A stretch of 64,000 nucleotides of DNA from Streptomyces noursei (GTDB lineage Bacteria; Actinomycetota; Actinomycetes; Streptomycetales; Streptomycetaceae), in assembly GCF_016917755.1 (NCBI RefSeq), contig NZ_CP070326.1:2852001-2916000 (forward strand), read 5' to 3'. This document shows positions 50,768 through 59,089 of the stretch, in pieces (position 1 is the stretch's first letter; every line of letters starts with the position of its first letter). Made by a program: the position numbers and the translations under genes. The notes beneath the pieces are model-generated. The model was not told the origin of the DNA. It saw only the letters and a list, made by a program, of their open reading frames with translations, and made no database searches.

Positions 50768-51366
50768 TGCCGCAGGGACAGCCGTCCGTCGTACCGGACG
50801 ACGGACTCACCACCCGCCAGCGCCGCAACCGCCCGCTGGTCCTGGTCCACACGGGCAAGGGCAAGGGCAAGTCCACCGCCGCCTTCGGGCTGGCGCTGCG
50901 GGCCTGGAACCAGGGCTGGCCGGTCGGGGTGTTCCAGTTCGTGAAGTCGGCGAAGTGGAAGGTCGGCGAGGAGCGGGCGCTGAAGGTGCTGGGCGGCACC
51001 GGGGAGGGCGGCACCGTCGACTGGCACAAGATGGGCGAGGGCTGGTCCTGGGTGCAGCGCGACTCCCAGTTCAGCAACGAGGAGGCGGCCCGGGAGGGTT
51101 GGGAGCAGGTCAAGCGGGACCTGGCGGCCGAGACCTACCGGCTGCTGGTGCTGGACGAGTTCGCCTACCCGATGAAGTGGGGCTGGGTGGACGTCGAGGA
51201 GGTGGTGTCGGTGCTGCGCGAGCGGCCCGGTGCGCAGCACGTCGTCATCACCGGGCGGGACGCGCCCGAGGCGCTGCTGGACTTCGCGGACCTGGTGACG
51301 GACATGACGAAGGTCAAGCACCCGATGGACGCGGGTCAGAAGGGCCAGCGGGGCATCGAATGGTGA
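50767..51366 (+). CDS. cobO: Cob(I)yrinic acid a,c-diamide adenosyltransferase
   Basis: A 199-residue CobA/CobO/BtuR-type ATP:corrinoid adenosyltransferase. The P-loop is HTGKGKGKSTAAFGLALRA (about 28-46), with LLVLDEFAYPMKWGWVD as the Walker B and specificity loop, and VVITGRDAPEALLDFADLVTDM. It adds the 5'-deoxyadenosyl ligand. Starts with AAGGCCGCGTAATG after the chelatase gene. The C-terminus KHPMDAGQKGQRGIEW is typical. Confidence 0.95.
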   Translation: MPQGQPSVVPDDGLTTRQRRNRPLVLVHTGKGKGKSTAAFGLALRAWNQGWPVGVFQFVKSAKWKVGEERALKVLGGTGEGGTVDWHKMGEGWSWVQRDSQFSNEEAAREGWEQVKRDLAAETYRLLVLDEFAYPMKWGWVDVEEVVSVLRERPGAQHVVITGRDAPEALLDFADLVTDMTKVKHPMDAGQKGQRGIEW

Positions 51367-51373
51367 GCTCCTC

Positions 51374-52768
51374 ATGAGTGGCGGCGCCGTGCCCCGGCTG
51401 GTGATCGCCGCGCCGTCCTCGGGCGCCGGGAAGACGACGGTGGCCACCGGCCTGATGGCGGCCTTCGCCGAGGCGGGCCTTGCGGTGTCGCCGCACAAGG
51501 TGGGGCCGGACTACATCGATCCGGGGTACCACTCGCTGGCCACCGGCCGGCCCGGCCGCAACCTGGACGCCTATCTGTGCGGCCCGCAACAGATCGCGCC
51601 GCTGTTCCTGCACGGGGCGGCGGGCGCGGACCTGGCGCTGGTCGAGGGCGTGATGGGGCTGTTCGACGGGGCGTCGGGGATGGGCGAGCTGTCCTCGACC
51701 GCGCAGGTGGCGAAGGTGCTGCGGGCGCCGGTGGTGCTGGTGGTGGACGCCTCCTCGCAGTCCCGGTCGGTGGCGGCGCTGGTGCACGGCTTCGCGTCGT
51801 GGGACCCGGAGGTGCGGCTGGCCGGGGTGATCCTCAACAAGGTCGGTTCGGACCGGCACGAGGAGCTGCTGCGGGACGCCATGGGCTCCTCCGGGGTGCC
51901 GGTGCTCGGGGCGCTGCGCCGTACCGAGCAGGCCCGTACGCCGTCCCGGCACCTGGGTCTGGTGCCGGTCGCCGAGCGGCGCGCCGAGGCCCTGGACTCG
52001 GTGCGGGCGCTGGCCGCGCGGGTGCGCGAGGGCTGCGATCTGGAGGCGCTGCTCGCGCTGGCGCGCTCGGTGCCGGAGCTGCCCGACCGGCCGTGGGACC
52101 CGGCCCGGGCGGTGCCGGCGCCCGCCGTGGGCGCCGGCCGGCCGGTGGTCGCGGTGGCCGGCGGCCCCGCGTTCACGTTCTCGTACGCCGAGCACGCCGA
52201 GCTGCTGACCGCGGCGGGCGCCGAGGTGGTGCCGTTCGACCCGCTGCGGGACGAGCAACTGCCGCCCGGCACCCGGGGGTTGGTGATCGGCGGCGGCTTC
52301 CCGGAGATGTACGCGCCGGAGCTGTCGGCGAACGCGCCGCTGCGGGCCGCGGTGGCCGCGCTGGCGGCGTCCGGGGCGCCGGTCGCCGCGGAGTGCGCCG
52401 GGTTGCTCTATCTCTCCCGTTCGCTCGACGGGAAGCCGATGTGCGGGGTGCTGCCCGCCGACGGCCGGATGACCGAGCGGCTGACCCTGGGCTACCGGGA
52501 GGCGGTGGCGCTGACCGACAACGCGCTGGCGGCGGCCGGGACCCGGGTGCGGGGCCACGAGTTCCACCGGACGGTGCTGGAGCCGGGCGCGGGGGCGTCC
52601 CCGGCGTGGGGCGTGACGCACCCCCGGCGCGGCGTGGAGGGCTTCGTCTCCGGCGGGGTGCACGCCTCGTATCTGCATGTGCACTGGGCGGCGGAACCGG
52701 CCCTGGCCGGGCGGCTGGTGGCGTCCGCGGCCCGGGTCGCGGCGCCGGCCGCGGACGGCGCCCGGTGA
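51374..52768 (+). CDS. cobB: Cobyrinic acid a,c-diamide synthase
   Basis: A 464-residue CobB/CbiA amidotransferase that makes the a- and c-amides using glutamine and ATP. The ATPase domain opens IAAPSSGAGKTTVATGLMAA, then HKVGPDYIDPGYH and VEGVMGLFDG. The GATase domain from about 255 has GFPEMYAPELSANAP, nucleophile Cys in AAECAGLLYLSR, and the C-terminal His in GGVHASYLHVHWA. GTGAGCTCCT spacing: start 7 bases after the cobO stop. Confidence 0.95.
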   Translation: MSGGAVPRLVIAAPSSGAGKTTVATGLMAAFAEAGLAVSPHKVGPDYIDPGYHSLATGRPGRNLDAYLCGPQQIAPLFLHGAAGADLALVEGVMGLFDGASGMGELSSTAQVAKVLRAPVVLVVDASSQSRSVAALVHGFASWDPEVRLAGVILNKVGSDRHEELLRDAMGSSGVPVLGALRRTEQARTPSRHLGLVPVAERRAEALDSVRALAARVREGCDLEALLALARSVPELPDRPWDPARAVPAPAVGAGRPVVAVAGGPAFTFSYAEHAELLTAAGAEVVPFDPLRDEQLPPGTRGLVIGGGFPEMYAPELSANAPLRAAVAALAASGAPVAAECAGLLYLSRSLDGKPMCGVLPADGRMTERLTLGYREAVALTDNALAAAGTRVRGHEFHRTVLEPGAGASPAWGVTHPRRGVEGFVSGGVHASYLHVHWAAEPALAGRLVASAARVAAPAADGAR

Positions 52769-52851
52769 GCGCCGAGGTCGCCGGGGCGACCGGCGCCCTG
52801 GTGGGGCGGCGCGCCCCGGTGGCGCTCGGGCCGGGAGCCGTCGCGGCATGA
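52765..52851 (+). CDS. 28-residue ORF wedged between cobB and cobE
   Basis: GTG at 52765 overlaps the cobB stop (GTGA) and its own stop overlaps the cobE ATG (ATGA). It encodes an Ala/Gly/Val-rich peptide (VSAEVAGATGALVGRR start). It may be a coupling leader or the remnant of a deleted cobalamin gene. I see no domain. Confidence 0.35.
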   Translation: MSAEVAGATGALVGRRAPVALGPGAVAA

Positions 52852-53495
52852 GCGGCGCGGCCGCGGTCCCGCGGCGGCCGGGCGGCGCGCTGGTCGCGGG
52901 GGTGGGGGCCCGGCGCGGGGTGCCGGCGGCGGAGGTGCTGGAGCTGATCGGGGCGGCGTTGGCGGCGGCGGGCCGGGCGCCGGCCGCGCTGGCCGGGCTG
53001 GCCACCGTCGACGCCAAGGCGGCCGAGCCGGGGCTGGTGGCCGCGGCGCGGGAACTCGGGGTTCCGCTGTGGTCGTTCCCGGCGGCGGAGCTGGCGGCGG
53101 TGCCGGTCCCGGCGCCGTCCGCCGCGGTCCGGGCCGTGGCCGGTACGCCGAGCGTCGCCGAGGCGGCCGCGCTGCTGGCCGCGGGGCCCGGGGCCCGGCT
53201 GGTCGTCGGCAAGCGGGTGTCGGCGCCGGCGGGCCGGCCGGCCGCGGCGACCTGCGCCCTGGCGGCCCCCGCCGCCCCGAACACCCGGGACATTCCCGCC
53301 ATTACCTCCGGTACGGCGGGCGCGGCCGACATGCCCACGGCGGGTCCCGCTATCGTCATCGTCCCCTCCCTCGACGCACCGGCTCCACCGGAGCGGCCAA
53401 CGCCGCGCTCCCCATCCGGCGTGGCCCGGCGGGCGGCGGAGGGCGGCGGCCACCGCCCCGACAGCGAAGCCCCTGGCACCAAGGAGACGTTGTGA
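52848..53495 (+). CDS. cobE: CobE / CbiG C-terminal domain protein
   Basis: A 215-residue protein whose first 130 residues match the CobE/CbiG_C fold: LVAGVGARRGVPAAEVLELI, LAGLATVDAKAAEPGLVAAA, ELGVPLWSFPAAEL, TPSVAEAAALLAAG and LVVGKRVSAPAG. CobE is thought to help in precorrin ring processing, but its exact role is unsettled. The last 85 residues are a low-complexity extension not in the family. ATG at 52848 has GGAG 9 bases upstream. Coupled to cbiX by GTGA. Confidence 0.82.
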   Translation: MSGAAAVPRRPGGALVAGVGARRGVPAAEVLELIGAALAAAGRAPAALAGLATVDAKAAEPGLVAAARELGVPLWSFPAAELAAVPVPAPSAAVRAVAGTPSVAEAAALLAAGPGARLVVGKRVSAPAGRPAAATCALAAPAAPNTRDIPAITSGTAGAADMPTAGPAIVIVPSLDAPAPPERPTPRSPSGVARRAAEGGGHRPDSEAPGTKETL

Positions 53496-54385
53496 CCACC
53501 CGTCCCGCATTGCTCATCGCCGGTCACGGCACCCGTCGCGAAGGGGCGGCCGGCGCCCTGCGCACGCTGGTGCGCACGCTCGCCGAGCGGCACCCCGAAG
53601 TGCCGGTCGCCGGCGGCTTCTTCGGCGCCTCGGCGTCGCCGCTGCCGCTGTCCGGCGCGGTCGAGGAGTTGGCCGCGCGGGGCGCGACCCGGCTGATCGT
53701 GGTGCCGCTGCTGATGGCGCCCACCGGGCCGATACGGGAGTCGCTGCCGGAGGCGGTGGCGCGGGCGGTCGCGGCGCACCCCGGTCTCGGCTCGGTGTGC
53801 CTGCCCGAGCTGGGGCCGCACCCCCGGCTGCTGGAGGTGCTGGAGCGGCGGCTGGACGAGGCGCTGGGCGGCGGCGCGCGGCGGCCCGCGGACCGGGCCC
53901 GCACCACGGTGCTGCTGGTGGGCCGGGGCGCGGCCGATCCCTACGCCAATGCCGAAGTGGTCCGGGCCGCCCGACTGTTGTGGGAGGGCCGCGGCTTCGC
54001 GGGCGTGGAGACCGCGTTCGTCACCCTGGCGGCGCCGGACGTGCCGACCGGGCTGGACCGGTGCCGGGTGCTGGCCGCGGCGGCGCCGGACGCCTCGGGT
54101 CCGGGGCGCACCGTGGTCCTGCCGTTCTTCCTCTTCGCCGGTGACCTGCTGGACCGGCTGCGGATGCAGACCGAGGGCTGGGCGGCGGCGCACCCGTGGG
54201 CCGAGGTGCTGGCCGCGGAGCCGATCGGCGCGGCGCCGGAACTGGCCGCGGTGATCATGGAGCGCTACCGGGCGACGGTGGCGGACGAGGCGGCGGGGCA
54301 CGGCCGGGCGGCGGCGGGGGACGCCCGGCCGGCGACCGGCCCGCTGCCCGACGCCGCGCTGAGCGCCGCGGGGGGCCAGGCGTGA
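53492..54385 (+). CDS. cbiX: Sirohydrochlorin cobalt/iron chelatase CbiX
   Basis: A 297-residue class II chelatase, the long two-domain CbiX form. Domain 1 starts LLIAGHGTRREG, with the metal-binding His; the repeat in domain 2 is LLVGRGAADPYANAEVV, where Arg replaces the second His, as in many actinobacterial CbiX. It inserts cobalt (or iron) into sirohydrochlorin. The C-terminal 35 residues are Ala/Gly-rich. AAGGAGA precedes the GTG at 53492; the longer open frame lies over cobE. The stop overlaps the next GTG. Confidence 0.9.
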   Translation: MTTRPALLIAGHGTRREGAAGALRTLVRTLAERHPEVPVAGGFFGASASPLPLSGAVEELAARGATRLIVVPLLMAPTGPIRESLPEAVARAVAAHPGLGSVCLPELGPHPRLLEVLERRLDEALGGGARRPADRARTTVLLVGRGAADPYANAEVVRAARLLWEGRGFAGVETAFVTLAAPDVPTGLDRCRVLAAAAPDASGPGRTVVLPFFLFAGDLLDRLRMQTEGWAAAHPWAEVLAAEPIGAAPELAAVIMERYRATVADEAAGHGRAAAGDARPATGPLPDAALSAAGGQA

Positions 54386-55488
54386 CCGGACCGGCGCTGT
54401 CGTCGGCGTCCCCGGCGCACAGCGGGCCCGACTCCGGGGAGGTGGATCTGCGGCACCACGGCGACGCCGAGGTGCGCGGCACGGATCCGGCGGAGCTGAC
54501 GGACCTGGCGGTCAATGTCCGCGCGGGCACGCCCCCGGCCTGGCTGAAGGATCGGATCGCCGGGTCGCTGGACGGGCTGGCCGCGTACCCGGACGGCCGG
54601 GCGGCCCGCCGGGCGGTCGCCGCGCGGCACGGGCTGCCGGTGCGGCGGGTGCTGCTGACGGCCGGCGCCGCCGAGGCGTTCGTGCTGGTGGCGCGGGCGC
54701 TCCGGGCCCGCCGGCCGGTGGTGGTGCATCCGCAGTTCACCGAGCCGGAGGCGGCGCTGCGGGACGCCGGGTACGAGGTCGGGCGGGTGCTGCTGGCGGA
54801 GCGGGACGGCTTCCGGCTGGATCCGGCGGCGGTGCCGGACGACGCGGACCTGGTCGTCGTCGGCAATCCCACCAATCCCACCTCGGTGCTGCATCCGGCG
54901 GGCATGCTGGCCGCCCTGGCGCGGCCCGGCCGCACCCTGGTGGTGGACGAGGCGTTCATGGACGCGGTGCCCGGGGAGCGGGAGTCGCTGGCGGGACGGG
55001 TGGGCGAGCTGCCGGGGCTGGTGGTGCTGCGCAGTCTCACCAAGACCTGGGGGCTGGCCGGTCTGCGGGTCGGCTATGTGCTGGCCGACGAGGGGACCGT
55101 GGCGGCGCTGGAGCGGGCCCAGCCGCTGTGGCCGGTCTCCAGTCCGGCGCTGGCCGCCGCCGAGGCGTGTTGTGCGCCGGCGGCGCTGGCCGAGGCGGCC
55201 GCGGCGGCCGAGGAGATCGCCGCGGACCGGGCCCATCTGCTGGCCCGGCTGGCCGGGTTCCCCGCGGTGGTGGTGGCCGGTCCGGCGGCGGGGCCGTTCG
55301 TGCTGGTGCGGCTGCCGGGGGCGACGGCGGTCCGGGCCGGGCTGCGGGCCCGCGGGTTCGCGGTGCGCCGCGGCGACACCTTCCCCGGACTGGGCCCGGA
55401 CTGGCTCCGGTTGGCCGTCCGGGACCGGACGACCACCGACCGCTTCGTGGCCGCCCTGGCGGACGTGCTCGGCGACCCGGCCCGGTAG
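54382..55488 (+). CDS. cobC: CobC-like PLP-dependent aminotransferase
   Basis: A 368-residue fold-type I PLP enzyme of the CobC/CobD decarboxylase-aminotransferase type, in cobalamin clusters linked to making the aminopropanol arm. Visible parts: NVRAGTPPAWLKDRI, the substrate-binding VVVGNPTNPTSVLHP, VVDEAFMDAVPG with the cofactor Asp, and the Schiff-base Lys in VLRSLTKTWGLAGLRVGY. C-terminal Arg in WLRLAVRD. Start GTG at 54382 overlaps cbiX. It ends the cluster and is followed by a hairpin. Confidence 0.85.
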   Translation: MTGPALSSASPAHSGPDSGEVDLRHHGDAEVRGTDPAELTDLAVNVRAGTPPAWLKDRIAGSLDGLAAYPDGRAARRAVAARHGLPVRRVLLTAGAAEAFVLVARALRARRPVVVHPQFTEPEAALRDAGYEVGRVLLAERDGFRLDPAAVPDDADLVVVGNPTNPTSVLHPAGMLAALARPGRTLVVDEAFMDAVPGERESLAGRVGELPGLVVLRSLTKTWGLAGLRVGYVLADEGTVAALERAQPLWPVSSPALAAAEACCAPAALAEAAAAAEEIAADRAHLLARLAGFPAVVVAGPAAGPFVLVRLPGATAVRAGLRARGFAVRRGDTFPGLGPDWLRLAVRDRTTTDRFVAALADVLGDPAR

Positions 55489-55576
55489 AGCGGACGGGGT
55501 GCGCCGCGCGGGCCCACGCGGCGCACCCGTCCCCACCAGCGCCCGGCGCCCCCCACGGCACCGATGCGCTGGGGTG

Positions 55577-55604
55577 CCTCCCCCGCCGTGCGGGCGAGGG
55601 GAGG
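55577..55604. terminator. Hairpin between cobC and the LAETG gene
   Basis: CCTCCCCCGCC pairs with GGCGAGGGGAGG (one bulged base) around a 5-base loop, serving convergent genes. Confidence 0.65.
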
Positions 55605-55609
55605 GTCCG

Positions 55610-56590
55610 TCAGCCGCGCCCGTCCGGCGCGGCGCTCCGGCGGCGGGTGTAGACCATCGCCCCGGCGCCGCCGGCGACCAGCAGGACCGCGCCGCCGACG
55701 AGGTACGGGGTGGCGGCGCTGCCGCCGGTCTCGGCGAGGTTCTCGGTGGCCGGGCGGGCGCCGCCCCCGGTGTGCGCCTGGGTGCCGGTGCCCGGCTCGT
55801 GGGGCTGACCGGGGTGCGCCGGGGTGCCGGGCTTGTCCGGGGTGCCGTGCGGGGTGGTGCAGGTGGCCTGGGCCAGCGTGACCTGGCCGTGGACCTCCGC
55901 GACGTTGAGCTTCAACGGGTTGACCGAGACCCGGAGTTGGAGCGCGGTGGCGGCGGCGCTCGCCGAGGTGGTGCTCTTCTGCGACAGGTCGAGCCGGACG
56001 TCGCCGACGCCGGGCACGTCGACCTCGGTGGTCCCGCCGGCACGGAGCGCGACCCGCTTGCCCAGCACCACGACGTCGCCCAGCACCTGGGACTCGGCCC
56101 GCGGATGCGCTCCGGCCGTGCAGACGGCGCGGGCGGTGACCTGCTGGACCTCGGCCAGCGGCAGCGCCGGCAGGCCGGGGAGCTGGACCTTGGCCCGGAC
56201 GAGGTGGGCGTGGCCCTCGGTGGTCCGCCCGTCGGCGGTGGCCCGGGCGGTGGCGACGTCGGCCCGCAGCAGGCTGACCGGCCGGCCGCCGTCGATGCCG
56301 TCCAGCCGGACGGTGAGCGCGGTCTTGTCGGCCGAGGCCGGAGCGTGGACCTCGTTGAGGACGGCCCGGACGGGGACGTTCAGGCTCTTGTCGAGCAGGT
56401 TGACGTCCAGGGCGGTGCGCAGCACCACCGCCCCCGAGGTGCCGTGGCCACGGGCGTCGTCGCCGGTGGCGTACGCGGCGGGCGCGGCGGCGAGGGCGAC
56501 GGCGGGACCGGCCGTCAGGACGGCGGCGGCCAGTGCGGCGCCGATCCGCCTGGTGGTGCCGGCGGAGCCGGCGGTGGAACGGGTGGACAC
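55610..56590 (-). CDS. SCO1860-type LAETG sortase-anchored surface protein
   Basis: A 326-residue secreted protein. The signal peptide is about 15-42 (RRIGAALAAAVLTAGPAVAL). The body (about 50-240) is beta-rich with short repeats of alternating strands. A Pro/His/Gly/Thr linker precedes the sorting signal LAETG at 285-289, a hydrophobic helix (PYLVGGAVLLVAGGAGAMVY) and TRRRSAAP. LAETG is the Streptomyces class E sortase motif, so it is linked to peptidoglycan. The GTG at 56590 (VSTRSTAG) is chosen because earlier frame sequence is not signal-like. Confidence 0.86.
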   Translation of the reverse strand: MSTRSTAGSAGTTRRIGAALAAAVLTAGPAVALAAAPAAYATGDDARGHGTSGAVVLRTALDVNLLDKSLNVPVRAVLNEVHAPASADKTALTVRLDGIDGGRPVSLLRADVATARATADGRTTEGHAHLVRAKVQLPGLPALPLAEVQQVTARAVCTAGAHPRAESQVLGDVVVLGKRVALRAGGTTEVDVPGVGDVRLDLSQKSTTSASAAATALQLRVSVNPLKLNVAEVHGQVTLAQATCTTPHGTPDKPGTPAHPGQPHEPGTGTQAHTGGGARPATENLAETGGSAATPYLVGGAVLLVAGGAGAMVYTRRRSAAPDGRG

Positions 56591-56796
56591 GTGTATGGAA
56601 CCCCCACATGAGAGATGGCGCCGCCGACCGCGCCAATGGGGGACATCACGCGGGCCGACGGCATCGACTCGCACATCGTGTACGCACGGAGGGTGAACGG
56701 TTAGCCACGCGAGGTTAGTTCACCCCAAAGGGTGGTTTTCGCGCCCTTATTCGATTTCCCCCGACCCCTCCGCCCCGGCGGGCCTCCCCCGCCACA

Positions 56797-56827
56797 GCCG
56801 TACCGGGCCGCGGGGGCCCGGCACGGC
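56797..56827 (-). terminator. Terminator of the amidohydrolase gene
   Basis: GCCGT-A-CCGGGCC pairs with GGCCCGG-C-ACGGC (one mismatch) around a 5-base loop, 27 bases past the stop at 56854. Confidence 0.7.
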
Positions 56828-56853
56828 CCGCCGGGCGGGGTGCCGTAGGTCGC

Positions 56854-57954
56854 TCAGCCCACGACCCGGCCGCGCAGCACCACCAGGCGCGGCGCCGCCA
56901 GCACCCGGACGTCGGCCCGCGGGTCGGTCTCGTAGACGACCAGGTCCGCGGAGGCGCCCTCGGTGAGCCCGGGGCGGCCGAGCCACTCCCGGGCGCCCCA
57001 GGTCGTCGCCGAGAGGGCGGCCTCGACGGGCAGCCCCGCCTTCATCAGCTCGGCGACCTCGTCGGCGACCAGGCCGTGCGGCAGCGAGCCGCCGGCGTCG
57101 GTGCCGGCGAAGATCGGGACGCCGGCGTCGTAGGCGGCCCGCACGGTGTCGTAGCGCCGGGCGTGCAGCCGGCGCATGTGGTCCGCCCAGCGCGGGAACT
57201 TCGTCTCGCCGCCGGCCGCGAGCTGCGGGAAGGTCGCGATGTTGACCAGCGTGGGGACGATCGCGACCCGGCGCTCCGCGAAGAGCGGGATGGTGTCCTC
57301 GGTCAGGCCGGTGGCGTGCTCGATGCAGTCGATGCCGGCCTCGACCAGCGGGGCGAGGGACTCCTCGGCGAAGCAGTGGGCGGTGACCCGGGCGCCGAGC
57401 CGGTGCGCCTCGGCGATGGCGGCGGCCACCTCGCCGGGCGGCCAGCAGGCGGCCAGGTCGCCGGTGGAGCGGTCGATCCAGTCGCCGACGAGCTTGACCC
57501 AGCCGTCGCCGCGCCGGGCCTCCTGGGCGACGTAGGCGACCAGGTCGGCCGGCTCGATCTCGTGCGCGTAGTTGCGGATGTAGCGCCGGGTGCGGGCGAT
57601 GTGCCGGCCGGCGCGGATGATCCGCGGCAGGTCGGGGCGGTCGTCGATCCAGCGGGTGTCCGAGGGCGAGCCGGCGTCCCGGATCAGGAGGGTGCCGGCG
57701 TCCCGGTCGGTGAGCGCCTGCTTCTCGCTGGTGGCGGCGTCCACCGGTCCGTGCGCGTCCAGTCCGACGTGGCAGTGGGCGTCGACCAGGCCCGGCAGCA
57801 CCCAGCCGGTCACGGTCCTGGCATCGCGTGCCAGGGCCGGCCGCTCGAAGGTGACCCGGCCGTCGATGACCCACAGCTCGTCGCGGACGTCGTCCGGCCC
57901 GACGAGGACCCTCCCCTTGAGGTGCAGCACCGCACCTTCGCTCATGGACGTCAT
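56854..57954 (-). CDS. Amidohydrolase (imidazolonepropionase-like)
   Basis: A 366-residue metal-dependent hydrolase with the two-domain fold of imidazolonepropionase and prolidase-like amidohydrolases. HxH is in PGLVDAHCHVGLDAHG. Then come VKLVGDWIDRSTG with the likely carbamylated or bridging Lys, RVTAHCFAEESLA, DCIEHATGLTED, and the active-site Asp in PIFAGTDAGGSLPHG. The composite beta domain is formed by both termini (ending LVVLRGRVVG). The substrate is unknown. The ATG at 57954 is used; ATG at 57945 is possible. Confidence 0.86.
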   Translation of the reverse strand: MTSMSEGAVLHLKGRVLVGPDDVRDELWVIDGRVTFERPALARDARTVTGWVLPGLVDAHCHVGLDAHGPVDAATSEKQALTDRDAGTLLIRDAGSPSDTRWIDDRPDLPRIIRAGRHIARTRRYIRNYAHEIEPADLVAYVAQEARRGDGWVKLVGDWIDRSTGDLAACWPPGEVAAAIAEAHRLGARVTAHCFAEESLAPLVEAGIDCIEHATGLTEDTIPLFAERRVAIVPTLVNIATFPQLAAGGETKFPRWADHMRRLHARRYDTVRAAYDAGVPIFAGTDAGGSLPHGLVADEVAELMKAGLPVEAALSATTWGAREWLGRPGLTEGASADLVVYETDPRADVRVLAAPRLVVLRGRVVG

Positions 57955-58453
57955 GCACGCACTGTATGCGGGGGCCCGAGCCGGCGGCCACGGTGCGCGA
58001 AGAGCCCGCGCCGGCCCCGCTCCGGGCGGTTTTCGCAAAAACCCGCAGCGCGCCCGGGACACATCGAAGCGCGGTGCTTCCCGCATCTCACCGGAAGCGC
58101 TTGGCGGAACTTCTCGCACGACTTTTGAGGAAGCGCCCAGGACGCCTTCTACCGGCGAATTCCCTATTCCTCAGAAGAGCAGCTTCCCGTATTCTTATGC
58201 CCGCTTTCCTCAAGCTCAAACGCCAAGATTTCGCTAGTACCGAGCCTCATAATTCAGGCACTTCGCGGGAGCGTTACGAAGCTGTGACTGACTACACAGC
58301 GTGTCCGTTTCGCCCCGAACTATCGGACCAAACCGTGACACTTTGCAACCGATTCGCGCGCTCGTGCGCCCCCGCGTGATAACACAGATCAGGTTCTCAC
58401 GTAACCCCTGCCCGCGATGCAATTTGCTTTTCGCCTCGGTAAATTTAATTTCC
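57955..58453 (+). promoter_or_regulatory. AT-rich regulatory region upstream of ectABCD
   Basis: This 499-base gap has no gene. From about 58090 it is much richer in A+T than its surroundings. It contains a GCTGTG-N8-CACAGC inverted repeat at 58281-58300, a GGTTTT/AAAACC hairpin at 58028-58043, and several -10-like hexamers (CATAAT near 58250, TAATTT at 58446-58451). I infer an osmostress- or temperature-regulated promoter region, which is how ect operons behave, but I cannot assign the start. Confidence 0.5.
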
Positions 58454-59020
58454 ATGACCGCCGCACAAGCAGACCATGCCGGTGCCCGAAGCGAAATCAG
58501 AGAAATACCGGAGGGCTTCAAGCTCGACACCCCCCGGGTGGAGGACGGGGCCGCGATCTGGCGCATCGCCCGCGACTCGAAGACGCTGGACCTGAACTCC
58601 TCCTACAGCTACCTCCTGTGGTGCCGCGACTTCGCCGCCACCTCCGCCGTCGCCCGCGACGCGACGGGCGAGCCGGCCGCGTTCATCACCGGCTATCTGC
58701 GCCCGGACCGCCCGGACACCCTCGTCGTCTGGCAGGTCGCCGTCGATGCGGCGCACCGCGGGCGGGGCCTGGCCGCCGCCCTGCTGGACGGGCTGACCAC
58801 CCGTGCCGTCGACGAACTGGGCGTCCGCCGCGTGGAGACCACGATCTCGCCCGGCAACACCGCCTCCAACCGGCTGTTCGCCTCCTTCGCCGAGCGGCAC
58901 TCGGTGCCGATCGAGCGCGAGATGCTCTTCGACGCGGCGCTCTTCCCCGAGCAGGGCCACGAGGCGGAGGTCCTGCACCTCATAGGCCCGTTCGAGGCGC
59001 CGCCCGGCAGCAGACGCTGA
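58454..59020 (+). CDS. ectA: L-2,4-diaminobutyrate acetyltransferase
   Basis: A 188-residue GNAT enzyme acetylating the gamma-amino group of diaminobutyrate, the second step of ectoine synthesis. The family start LDTPRVEDGAAIWRIARDSK, SSYSYLLWCRDFAATSAVA, the CoA-binding DAAHRGRGLAAALLDGL, and TISPGNTASNRLF are all present. The ATG at 58454 gives a normal-length protein; in-frame codons further up add no conserved sequence. No strong Shine-Dalgarno is seen. First gene of ectABCD. Confidence 0.95.
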   Translation: MTAAQADHAGARSEIREIPEGFKLDTPRVEDGAAIWRIARDSKTLDLNSSYSYLLWCRDFAATSAVARDATGEPAAFITGYLRPDRPDTLVVWQVAVDAAHRGRGLAAALLDGLTTRAVDELGVRRVETTISPGNTASNRLFASFAERHSVPIEREMLFDAALFPEQGHEAEVLHLIGPFEAPPGSRR

Positions 59021-59089
59021 CCCTGGCCGCGCGCACGGCGCCACCCCCCGGACTTCTCCCTCCCCGCACTCATCTCCCAGGAGCATGCT

